A DNA stretch of 64,000 nucleotides, from NCBI GenBank assembly GCA_964575895.1, contig CAZNTE010000005.1:42520-106519 (forward strand), given 5' to 3'. The stretch is from Gudongella sp964575895 (GTDB lineage: Bacteria > Bacillota > Clostridia > Tissierellales > Tissierellaceae). The notes under the pieces were generated by a model, which made no database searches, was not told the origin of the DNA, and was given only the letters and a program-made list of their open reading frames with translations. Positions 25,690 through 33,305 of the stretch are shown in pieces. Position 1 is the first letter of the stretch, and each line of letters opens with the position of its first letter. The translations under genes were made by a program, and so were the position numbers.

Positions 25690-25720
25690 GGCAAAAGAGA
25701 ATTTTCTCTTTTGCCTTTTT
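25690..25720 (+). terminator. Intra-operon terminator between binding protein and permease
   Basis: GGCAAAAGAGAA and TTCTCTTTTGCC form a 12-bp near-perfect stem followed by TTTTTATT. The next gene lies 26 bases on with no evident promoter, so partial readthrough is expected. Confidence 0.8.
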
Positions 25721-25745
25721 ATTACAAAAAAAGGGAGGCTTTAAC

Positions 25746-26417
25746 TTGGAATTTTTAGATATAGATTTTTTAATGCAGTATTACAAGTATTTTTTAAAAG
25801 GAACAGGAGTAACTCTAAGTGTAAGTTTATTTGGGGTTATATTTGGAACTATAGTTGGAGTATTTTTAAGTTTGTTGAAGCTTTCCAATAATAAAATTTT
25901 AAAAGGAATAGCAACATCCTACATTGAGTTGGTAAGAGGGACACCATTATTGGTTCAAATATATATTGTTTATTATGGCTTCCCATTATTCTTGCCATTT
26001 TCATTAAGTAGAATGACCCTTGGAACAATTGCAGTAGTATTGAATTCAGCAGCCTATGTTTCTGAGATCATAAGAGCAGGAATTCTATCAATAGATAAGG
26101 GTCAAATGGAGGCAGCCAGATCCTTGGGAATGACACACAACATGTCCATGAAATTTATAATTATTCCCCAGGCTTTTAAAAATATCCTACCAGCATTAGG
26201 GAATGAATTCATAGTTTTAATAAAGGAATCAGCAATAATATCGGTAATAGGGATACATGATATTATGTACAATGCAGATACTTTAAGGGGGATAACATAT
26301 AGACCCTTTATTCCTTTAGTATATGCAGCAATTATATACTTTATCATCACATTTAGTCTGTCTAAGTTATTAGGGGTATTTGAAAGGAGGTTGCGATTAG
26401 GTGATCAAAACAGTTAA
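25746..26417 (+). CDS. Polar amino-acid ABC transporter permease (HisM/GlnP type)
   Basis: 223 residues with about five membrane helices. The N-terminal block YYKYFLKGTGVTLSVSLFGVIFGT and the ELVRGTPLLVQIYIVYYG motif are diagnostic of the HAAT family. The ATPase-coupling EAA loop reads GQMEAARSLGMTHNMSMKFIIIPQA. It starts TTG 25746 with GGGAGG 7 bases upstream and overlaps the ATPase gene by 17 bases. It probably works as a homodimer since only one permease gene is present. Confidence 0.93.
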   Translation: MEFLDIDFLMQYYKYFLKGTGVTLSVSLFGVIFGTIVGVFLSLLKLSNNKILKGIATSYIELVRGTPLLVQIYIVYYGFPLFLPFSLSRMTLGTIAVVLNSAAYVSEIIRAGILSIDKGQMEAARSLGMTHNMSMKFIIIPQAFKNILPALGNEFIVLIKESAIISVIGIHDIMYNADTLRGITYRPFIPLVYAAIIYFIITFSLSKLLGVFERRLRLGDQNS

Positions 26418-27126
26418 TTTAAATAAGAAATTTGGCAACCTTCATGTTTTAAAGGATATAAACCAAGAGATAGAAAAAGGAGAAGTTTTAGTGATAATTG
26501 GACCAAGTGGCTCAGGCAAGAGTACTTTTTTAAGATGTCTTAATCTATTGGAGGAACCAACTGGTGGTGAAATAATATTTGAAGGAGTATCTATCACAGA
26601 CAAAAGCAATAACATCAACAGACAAAGGGAAAAGATGGGCATGGTATTTCAGCAGTTTAATCTCTTTCCACATTTGACTGTATTGGAAAACATAACCCTA
26701 GCCCCAATACAGGTGAAGGGACTTAAGAAGGATGAAGCAGAAAAAATAGCATTTAGTCTTCTTAAAAGAATAGGTTTGGAGGAAAAAGCCAAAGGATATC
26801 CAAATCAACTATCAGGTGGTCAAAAACAAAGAATTGCAATAATTAGGGCTTTAGCAATGTCTCCAGATGTCATGTTGTTTGATGAACCAACTTCAGCATT
26901 AGACCCTGAAATGGTGGGAGAAGTACTTGAACTTATGAAGGAATTAGCTCTTGAAGGCATGACAATGGTTGTTGTAACTCATGAGATGGGTTTTGCAAAG
27001 GAAGTGGGATCAAGGGTAATTTTTATGGACGAAGGTAGAATGATTGAAGAAGGTAAGCCAGAAGAGTTATTTAATAATCCTCAAAATACAAGAACTCAGG
27101 ATTTCTTAAGAAAGATACTCATTTGA
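26401..27126 (+). CDS. Polar amino-acid ABC transporter ATP-binding protein (GlnQ type)
   Basis: 241 residues. Walker A GPSGSGKSTFLRCLNLLE, Q-loop MVFQQFNLFPHLTVLENI, signature LSGGQKQRIAIIRALAM, Walker B VMLFDEPTSALDPEMVGEVL and switch VVTHEMGFA are textbook for amino-acid importers. It starts GTG 26401 with GGAGG about ten bases upstream. It energises the permease encoded just before it and completes a three-gene importer. The hairpin downstream likely ends the operon. Confidence 0.94.
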   Translation: MIKTVNLNKKFGNLHVLKDINQEIEKGEVLVIIGPSGSGKSTFLRCLNLLEEPTGGEIIFEGVSITDKSNNINRQREKMGMVFQQFNLFPHLTVLENITLAPIQVKGLKKDEAEKIAFSLLKRIGLEEKAKGYPNQLSGGQKQRIAIIRALAMSPDVMLFDEPTSALDPEMVGEVLELMKELALEGMTMVVVTHEMGFAKEVGSRVIFMDEGRMIEEGKPEELFNNPQNTRTQDFLRKILI

Positions 27127-27160
27127 TTTAAAGCGGCAACTTGTTAGTTGTCGCTTTAAA
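27127..27160 (+). terminator. Hairpin at the end of the amino-acid ABC operon
   Basis: TTTAAAGCGGCAAC and GTTGTCGCTTTAAA form a 14-bp stem (one G-T pair) with loop TTGTTA. The flank is TATATAG rather than a T-run, so termination efficiency is uncertain. Confidence 0.6.
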
Positions 27161-27227
27161 TATATAGAATTAGGCATTGTAATATAGTATAATTAGGCTG
27201 ATATTTCAAAATTGACGGAGGAATAGA

Positions 27228-28313
27228 ATGCTATATGTAATGCTGGGTTTTTCTTTACTTGCAGGCATAGATAAATTACTGAATAATAAGTATGGTTTAG
27301 GGAATAAGTTTGATGAAGGCTTTAAGGCTATGGGAGGTCTTGCCATAACTATAATGGGCATATATAGTCTTTCTCCTATAATAGCCAAACTTGTAACACC
27401 AGTATTGATACCGCTTTCAAGTATGCTTTTTACAGATCCATCCGTATTTATCTCCAGCATTCTGGCAACTGACTTAGGAGCATATAATACAAGTATAGAA
27501 ATAGCAAAAGACCCTTCAGTGGGTATATATAACGGAATAATTTTAGCATCCACTTTGGGTGCAACCATATCATTTACAGTACCTGTAGCGATTAACTTAA
27601 TATCCATTAAGGACTTTCAGTATTTTGCAAAAGGAATTTTAGCAGGAATTGTAACCGTTCCACTGGGAATGATAATTTCAGGGCTAATGTTAAGAGTATC
27701 CTTCCTGAATATCATATTGAATATTTTCCCAGTATTAATATTCTCGTCATTGATAGCATATGGGTTAATAAAAGCACAGGATAGGATAATAACAATCTTC
27801 AAATATTTAGGAAGGATCATCCTGGGAATAAGTACTTTTGGATTATTGTTAAATATTCTAGATTATTCACTGGGAATAGTTCTTATAAAAGGAATGCTTC
27901 CTGTGGAAGAAGGTGCTATGTTAGTGCTAAGTATAAGTATAGTTTTATCTGGTGCTTATCCAATGTTATATATAGTATCACGAAGATTAAACAAGGTTCT
28001 AAGAAGAATTACAGATAGATACGATATAGATGAATATTCAATACTCGGTTTGTTCTCATCATTGGCAAGTTGTCTACCCATGATGGGAGTATACCACGAA
28101 ATGAATTGGAAGGGCAAAATCTTAAATGCAGCATTTGCAGTAAGTGGGGCTTTTGTATTCGGAGGACAATTAGGGTATGTATCATCTGTTGCCCCAGAAA
28201 CCACAAATGCATTTATAGTTGGAAAACTAGTAGCAGGATTTGCTGCATTAGGAGTTGGATATATTTTAATTAAGATGGACATGAAAGGAGATGGAATAAG
28301 AGTTGAAGGTTAA
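27228..28313 (+). CDS. eutH: EutH-like ethanolamine carrier
   Basis: 361 residues with about ten membrane helices. The opening MLYVMLGFSLLAGIDKLLNNKYGLGNKFDEGFKAMGGLAITIMGIY and later ATDLGAYNTSIEIAKD, GATISFTVPVAI and NWKGKILNAAFAVSGAFVFGGQLGYVSS match the EutH family. EutH passes ethanolamine across the membrane in eut operons. No other eut gene is in the window; the gene instead overlaps a peptidase gene by 11 bases. The substrate could be ethanolamine or a related amine. Ribosome site GGAGG seven bases before the ATG. Confidence 0.8.
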   Translation: MLYVMLGFSLLAGIDKLLNNKYGLGNKFDEGFKAMGGLAITIMGIYSLSPIIAKLVTPVLIPLSSMLFTDPSVFISSILATDLGAYNTSIEIAKDPSVGIYNGIILASTLGATISFTVPVAINLISIKDFQYFAKGILAGIVTVPLGMIISGLMLRVSFLNIILNIFPVLIFSSLIAYGLIKAQDRIITIFKYLGRIILGISTFGLLLNILDYSLGIVLIKGMLPVEEGAMLVLSISIVLSGAYPMLYIVSRRLNKVLRRITDRYDIDEYSILGLFSSLASCLPMMGVYHEMNWKGKILNAAFAVSGAFVFGGQLGYVSSVAPETTNAFIVGKLVAGFAALGVGYILIKMDMKGDGIRVEG

Positions 28314-30081
28314 TGAGAGAATAAGAGCTTTGAGAGAACTTATGAAGGAAAGAGACATTGATGTTTACATCGAACCTACATCTGATCCACATCAATCGGA
28401 GTATGTTGCAGATCATTATAAGGGAAGGGCCTACTTAACAGGATTCACCGGCTCAGCAGGCTTAGTTGTTGTTACAATGGATGAGGCAATTCTCTGGACA
28501 GATGGAAGATACTTCATACAAGCAGAAAATGAGCTTGCTGGAACAGAGATTCAATTATACAAGATGAATATAAAAGGTTATCCAGCTTATGATCAGTGGC
28601 TACTAGATAATATTCCAAAGGGAGCTAAGATAGGTTTAAATGGGCTTATATTTTCCCAGGGAAACTTTGAAAGTTTAAATGAAAAACTTATAAAAAAATC
28701 TCCAGTTTTCCATGACCATGAAGATCTTGTGGGTATGATTTGGGAGATGAGACCTTCCCTTTCAAAGAAGGAGACTTTTCTATTGGAAGAAAAATATTCT
28801 GGAAAGTCAACAGTTGATAAACTTGAAGAAATCAAAGAATATCTTACCAAAGAAGAAGGGGATTATCTGTTACTTGGAAGCCTAGATGATATAGCCTGGA
28901 CTTTTAACATAAGAGGCAGGGATGTAACCAATAATCCAGTTGTTATTTCATATGCACTAATAGGAAAGGACAAGGCTACTTTTTTTGTTGACTTAGAAAA
29001 ATTAAGTGAGGATACACGTGTTGAACTAACTTCCCAAGGGGTGGAATGTTTAGCCTATGATGATGTCTTCCAAGTTATAAGACAAATAGCTGAAGAAAAA
29101 ACAATAATACTACAAAAAGACAGGATAAACAGACTTGTTTATAAAACCATCCCACAAGGTGTAAATATTGTGTCAAAAGATAATATTACAACAAAGTTGA
29201 AGGGAATTAAGAACAATGTAGAAATTGAAAATCAAAGAATTGCTTATGTGAAGGATGGGGTTGCTTTAACTAAATTTTTCCATTGGTTGGACAAGCAAAT
29301 TGGTAATATGGAAATTGATGAGATACTTGCTGAAGAAAAACTTCTACAATTTAGACAAGAAGAGGAGGATTTTATCGAACCAAGTTTTGGAACCATATCT
29401 GCATATGGTCCAAATGCAGCCATGATGCACTATTCAGCTAGTCCTGATAAGTATTCTAAATTATTAAATAAGGGTCTCTATCTTTTAGACTCAGGAGGGC
29501 AGTATTTTAATGGGACGACAGATACAACAAGGACTGTTGCCCTGGGTCCTGTAACTGATGAAGAGATGGAAGATTTCACTCTTGTGCTTAAAGGACATAT
29601 AAATCTAATATCAGCAAGATTCCTAAGTGGAACGACAGGACATGCATTGGATGTACTGGCAAGACATCCCCTATGGATGAAGGGAGTTGATTACAAGTCA
29701 GGTACTGGTCATGGTATAGGTTATCTTCTGAATGTTCATGAAGGACCTCATAGAATTGCAACAGCAGTAAACAATACACCCTTGGAAGTAGGTATGATAG
29801 TATCCATAGAACCAGGAGTATATAAACAGAACAAACATGGAATAAGGACAGAGAATGTTGTAGTGGTAAGGGAAGATATAAAGACAGAATCTGGTGATTT
29901 TTTATCATTTGAAAACCTTACATTATGTCATATAGATCTAAATTGTATCCAACCTTCCATGTTAAATGAACATGAGAGACAGTGGCTTAACGATTATCAT
30001 AAGAGAGTATTTCAAGAGCTTTCTCCTTTCTTAGATGATGAAGAGAAACAGTGGTTAAGAGAAAAAACTAAAGAGATTTAA
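28303..30081 (+). CDS. Xaa-Pro aminopeptidase (M24B, aminopeptidase P type)
   Basis: 592 residues, three-domain long form of aminopeptidase P. Two creatinase N-terminal-like domains (about 1-300) precede the pita-bread catalytic domain. Metal-binding residues appear in LLDSGGQYFNGTTDTTRT (Asp pair), GTGHGIGYLLNVHEGPH (His), MIVSIEPGVY (Glu) and GIRTENVVVV (Glu). The enzyme removes N-terminal residues preceding proline, cytoplasmic, useful for peptide-derived amino-acid catabolism. TTG 28303 follows AAAGGAG by 12 bases, a slightly long spacing. Translationally coupled to the EutH gene. A terminator follows. Confidence 0.92.
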   Translation: MKVNERIRALRELMKERDIDVYIEPTSDPHQSEYVADHYKGRAYLTGFTGSAGLVVVTMDEAILWTDGRYFIQAENELAGTEIQLYKMNIKGYPAYDQWLLDNIPKGAKIGLNGLIFSQGNFESLNEKLIKKSPVFHDHEDLVGMIWEMRPSLSKKETFLLEEKYSGKSTVDKLEEIKEYLTKEEGDYLLLGSLDDIAWTFNIRGRDVTNNPVVISYALIGKDKATFFVDLEKLSEDTRVELTSQGVECLAYDDVFQVIRQIAEEKTIILQKDRINRLVYKTIPQGVNIVSKDNITTKLKGIKNNVEIENQRIAYVKDGVALTKFFHWLDKQIGNMEIDEILAEEKLLQFRQEEEDFIEPSFGTISAYGPNAAMMHYSASPDKYSKLLNKGLYLLDSGGQYFNGTTDTTRTVALGPVTDEEMEDFTLVLKGHINLISARFLSGTTGHALDVLARHPLWMKGVDYKSGTGHGIGYLLNVHEGPHRIATAVNNTPLEVGMIVSIEPGVYKQNKHGIRTENVVVVREDIKTESGDFLSFENLTLCHIDLNCIQPSMLNEHERQWLNDYHKRVFQELSPFLDDEEKQWLREKTKEI

Positions 30082-30090
30082 ACTATTTAA

Positions 30091-30116
30091 AGGGGAGTTT
30101 ATAGCACTCCTCTTTT
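30091..30116 (+). terminator. Intrinsic terminator after the aminopeptidase gene
   Basis: AGGGGAGT and ACTCCTCT pair over 8 bp (one G-T) with a seven-base loop, then TTT. Confidence 0.65.
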
Positions 30117-30117
30117 G

Positions 30118-30126
30118 TGTTATAAT
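30118..30126 (+). promoter_or_regulatory. Extended -10 promoter for uvrC-pspC-hprK
   Basis: TGTTATAAT, a consensus extended -10 element, ends 28 bases before the uvrC ATG. The -35 region is weak, and no LexA-like box was seen here. Confidence 0.5.
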
Positions 30127-30154
30127 TGAGTAAATAAGTATAATAGGTGAATTT

Positions 30155-31996
30155 ATGAAAAACTTTGAAGACATTTTAAAAAACTTACCAGATTCCCCAG
30201 GCGTATATATAATGAAGGACAAATCTGATGAAATAATTTATGTTGGGAAGGCAATATCCCTGAAAAAAAGGGTTAGACAATACTTCCAAACTAACAAGAA
30301 CCAAGGACTTAAAGTTGCTTCAATGGTTAAGCAGATCCATGACCTGGAATATATAATGGTGGAAAATGAAGTGGAGGCTCTGGTACTTGAAGCAAACCTG
30401 ATCAAGAAGAATAGACCTAAATACAACATATTGCTTCGAGATGATAAGCAATACCCTTATATTAAGGTAACAATAAACGAGAGATACCCAAGAGTTCTAA
30501 AAACCAGATTAGTATTAAAGGATGGGGCTAAGTATTATGGCCCATTTCCCAGTGCTAATGCAGTTAATGAAGCTATTGAAATTTTTCATGATATTTACCA
30601 AATAAGAGATTGTAAGTTGAACTTGGAAAATAAGGACACAAGATTTCGACCATGTTTAAACTATCACATTGGAAGATGCTTAGGACCTTGTTTAGGAAAT
30701 GTGGATGAAGAATTGTATAAGGGCATGATTGAAGATGTTCTCAAGTTTTTGAATCAGAAGGATGACTCGTTGATCACCAATCTAGAAGAGAAGATGAGAA
30801 TTGCATCATCCCAATTTAAGTTTGAAGAAGCAGCAAAATACAGGGATCAAGTTTTGGCTTTAAGAACCTTACATGAAAAACAAAGGGTTGATTCGGTTAA
30901 TTCTTTGGAACAGGATGTAATAGCTATGGCCAGAGGAGTGGAAGAGGTAGTAGTTCAGGTCTTCTTTATTAGAGAAGGAAAGATTCTTGGAAGAGAACAT
31001 TATATTATGGAAGATTCATTTGTGGAGGATAGGGGTGAAATCCTAAGTTCATTCCTAAAACAATTTTATATAGGTAGCACATATATTCCAAAGGAAGTAC
31101 TGGTGGAAGAAGAAATTGAAGATAGAAAGGCCTTGGAGTTATGGCTGGGAGAACTAAAGGGGAACAAGGTATCCTTATTGACACCAAAGAGGGGGGAAAA
31201 AGCAGATTTAATCCATATGGTAAAAGAAAATGCTCTTGAGATGCTAAATAAGTATGGAGATAAGTTCCTTAGAAAGCACAGGGAAAACTTAAAAGGCTTG
31301 GAAGAGTTACAGTATTTGCTCCAGATGGAGGAAAGACCTGATAGGATAGAGGCTTTTGATATTTCCAATATAAGTGGCGCAGATTCTGTGGGATCTATGG
31401 TTGTATTTGAAAAGGGTGAACCTAAGAAATCAGATTATAGGAGATTTAAGATAAGAACAACTATAAGACCAGATGACTACAAGAGTATGGAGGAAGTTTT
31501 AAATAGAAGATTCATAAGGGGATTGGATGAAAATGGAAATACAGGATTTTCTTTATTTCCTGATCTAATTATGATTGATGGTGGCAAGGGCCAGGTAAAT
31601 AGAATTGTTAAGTTATTGGATAAATTAGGGGTGGATATACCTGTATGTGGGTTGGTAAAAGATGACAACCATAAAACCAGGGGTTTAATATTTGACAATA
31701 TTGAAATTTCACCAAACAGGGATAGTTTTTCCCATAAGTTGATGTACAAGATTCAGGAAGAAGCACATAGATTTGCCATATCTTACCATAGAAGCCTTAG
31801 AAGTAAAGATATGTTCAAGTCTGAACTAGATAACATTCCCCTTATTGGAGAAAAGAGGAAAGTTTCATTGTTGGAACACTTTAAGACCATTTCAAATATA
31901 AAGAAGGCCTCTATAGAGGAATTAAAGGAAGTTGAAGGCATGAACATAAAATCAGCAGAAAGTATATACCAACACTTTAGAAAGAGGGAGGAATAA
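30155..31996 (+). CDS. uvrC: Excinuclease ABC subunit C
   Basis: 613 residues with the full UvrC layout. The GIY-YIG nuclease domain (about 12-95, PGVYIMKDKSDEIIYVGKA...RVRQYF) makes the 3' incision. A Cys-containing segment CLNYHIGRCLGPC and a UVR motif (about 205-240) follow. The RNase H-like domain contains IEAFDISNISGADSVGSMVVFEKG and LIMIDGGKGQVN and makes the 5' incision; a C-terminal HhH pair (NIPLIGEKRKVSLLEHF...VEGMNIKSAESIYQHF) binds DNA. It starts the uvrC-pspC-hprK operon, 3 bases before the PspC gene. Confidence 0.96.
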   Translation: MKNFEDILKNLPDSPGVYIMKDKSDEIIYVGKAISLKKRVRQYFQTNKNQGLKVASMVKQIHDLEYIMVENEVEALVLEANLIKKNRPKYNILLRDDKQYPYIKVTINERYPRVLKTRLVLKDGAKYYGPFPSANAVNEAIEIFHDIYQIRDCKLNLENKDTRFRPCLNYHIGRCLGPCLGNVDEELYKGMIEDVLKFLNQKDDSLITNLEEKMRIASSQFKFEEAAKYRDQVLALRTLHEKQRVDSVNSLEQDVIAMARGVEEVVVQVFFIREGKILGREHYIMEDSFVEDRGEILSSFLKQFYIGSTYIPKEVLVEEEIEDRKALELWLGELKGNKVSLLTPKRGEKADLIHMVKENALEMLNKYGDKFLRKHRENLKGLEELQYLLQMEERPDRIEAFDISNISGADSVGSMVVFEKGEPKKSDYRRFKIRTTIRPDDYKSMEEVLNRRFIRGLDENGNTGFSLFPDLIMIDGGKGQVNRIVKLLDKLGVDIPVCGLVKDDNHKTRGLIFDNIEISPNRDSFSHKLMYKIQEEAHRFAISYHRSLRSKDMFKSELDNIPLIGEKRKVSLLEHFKTISNIKKASIEELKEVEGMNIKSAESIYQHFRKREE

Positions 31997-31999
31997 GAA

Positions 32000-32203
32000 T
32001 TGGAAAAAAAATTATACCTATCAGATCACGATAAGAAGATAGCTGGTGTTTGTGGAGGAATAGGAGAATATTTTGGTATTGACTCAACTTTAATCAGATT
32101 GGCATGGGTGTTCTTGTTAATACCAACTGCATTCATTGGGGGAATAATAGCCTATTTCATCGCAGCGGCCATCATTCCACACAGACCACCTTCAGAGTAT
32201 TAG
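32000..32203 (+). CDS. Small PspC-domain membrane protein
   Basis: 67 residues. KLYLSDHDKKIAGVCGGIGEYFGIDSTLIRLAWV is the PspC signature, followed by one hydrophobic helix (about 40-58) and a short tail. PspC proteins sense envelope stress in some bacteria; this short stand-alone form is common in Clostridia and its role is not established. It starts TTG 32000, only 3 bases after uvrC, and hprK follows 9 bases later, so it is co-transcribed with both. Confidence 0.85.
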   Translation: MEKKLYLSDHDKKIAGVCGGIGEYFGIDSTLIRLAWVFLLIPTAFIGGIIAYFIAAAIIPHRPPSEY

Positions 32204-32212
32204 AGGTAGGTT

Positions 32213-33154
32213 ATGGATTATTTAATGTTAAAGGAATTAATTAAAAATTTAGAACTTGAAGAAATTTTTATTTCAAGCGATATCGATGAAATTAAGATAT
32301 ACACCACTGAAATTAGTCGACCTGGACTACAGATGACAGGCTATTATGAAAAATTTGTACCAGAAAGGGTACAGATAATTGGAAGTGCTGAGTGGCATTA
32401 CTTAAGTGATTTAAGTGATGAGGTTAGACAAGATGCTTTGGAGAAGTTTTTCAAATATCAAATTCCACTTATAATATTATCAAGAAATCTAGAAGTACTA
32501 CCTGAACTAATTCATCTAGCTAAAAAGCATAATAGAACCTTAGTCAGAAGTAACAAGACAACCTCAAAACTAATCAATGATTTAGTCGATTATATTTCCT
32601 TCTCCTTAGCTCCAGGGGCAAATCTTCACGGTGTTATGCTGGAGGTTTTTGGGATGGGCGTTATGATAACTGGCAAAAGTGGAGTTGGGAAGTCAGAAAC
32701 AGCTCTGGATTTAATTACAAGGGGATGCAGATTAGTAGCTGATGATGTGGTTGAAGTAAAAAGAGTGGAAGATACAATTAGAGGTCAATGTCCAGAACTT
32801 ATACGTCACTTCTTAGAAATCAGAGGAGTTGGTATTCTAGATATAGAAAGGATATATGGTATAGGTGCAGTAAAACAATTTGACTACATTGACATGGTAG
32901 TGGAACTTGAAACATGGGATCCATCAAAGGAGTATGACAGAATTGGACTGGATGAAGATACCATAGAGATTCTTGGCATAAAAATACCTATGATAACAAT
33001 ACCTGTAAAACCAGGAAGAAATATTGCTATGATAGTAGAAGTAGCAGCAAAAAATCTAAGGCAAAAGAGATTAGGATACAATGCTGCAGAAGAATTAAAC
33101 AAGAGGGTTTTAAAATCCATAGAGGACAGAAAAGCTAGTAATTCAGTAGGTTAA
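32213..33154 (+). CDS. hprK: HPr kinase/phosphorylase
   Basis: 313 residues. The N-terminal domain (about 1-130) precedes the kinase domain with P-loop GKSGVGKSETALDLI (about 153-167) and the conserved VADDVVEVKR and EIRGVGILDIERIYG blocks; the C-terminal K3 loop ITIPVKPGRNIAMIVEVAAKN is intact. It phosphorylates HPr on Ser46 at high glycolytic flux and reverses this with phosphate, controlling CcpA-dependent catabolite repression. An HPr with Ser46 is encoded at 43058. The operon with uvrC and pspC is a clostridial-style arrangement. Confidence 0.95.
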   Translation: MDYLMLKELIKNLELEEIFISSDIDEIKIYTTEISRPGLQMTGYYEKFVPERVQIIGSAEWHYLSDLSDEVRQDALEKFFKYQIPLIILSRNLEVLPELIHLAKKHNRTLVRSNKTTSKLINDLVDYISFSLAPGANLHGVMLEVFGMGVMITGKSGVGKSETALDLITRGCRLVADDVVEVKRVEDTIRGQCPELIRHFLEIRGVGILDIERIYGIGAVKQFDYIDMVVELETWDPSKEYDRIGLDEDTIEILGIKIPMITIPVKPGRNIAMIVEVAAKNLRQKRLGYNAAEELNKRVLKSIEDRKASNSVG

Positions 33155-33181
33155 ATTCAACAAATATGAAGGAATATTAAG

Positions 33182-33210
33182 TTGACATCTAATGTATAGT
33201 TTAATATACT
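33182..33210 (+). promoter_or_regulatory. Consensus promoter of nifJ
   Basis: TTGACA (33182-33187) and TATACT (33205-33210) with exactly 17 bases between. The transcript would have a leader of about 90 bases holding a small hairpin (33246-33262) before the ribosome site AAGGAGG. Confidence 0.8.
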
Positions 33211-33245
33211 GGATATGATAAAGAAGTTTTTAACAAACCACATTG

Positions 33246-33262
33246 AGAGGCACTCAGCCTCT
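33246..33262 (+). promoter_or_regulatory. Small hairpin in the nifJ mRNA leader
   Basis: AGAGGC-ACTCA-GCCTCT, a perfect 6-bp stem with five-base loop, located about 30 bases upstream of the AAGGAGG ribosome site. No T-run follows, so it is not a terminator. A 5' stabilising element is one possible role. Confidence 0.45.
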
Positions 33263-33305
33263 TATGTTTCTTTACTACAATAATTTAATCAAGGAGGTAC
33301 TATAC

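Noticed and set aside
28070..28273. 67-codon plus-strand ORF inside eutH
   Set aside because: Shadow frame of a membrane-protein gene with no ribosome site or motif.
33230..33236. Rex operator before nifJ (TTAACAA)
   Set aside because: Only one half of the expected TTGTTAA-N4-TTAACAA palindrome is present, and it lies in the leader rather than the promoter.
33243..33305. 21-codon N-terminal extension of PFOR
   Set aside because: No ribosome site at the upstream ATG; AAGGAGG precedes ATG 33306, where PFOR homologs begin.
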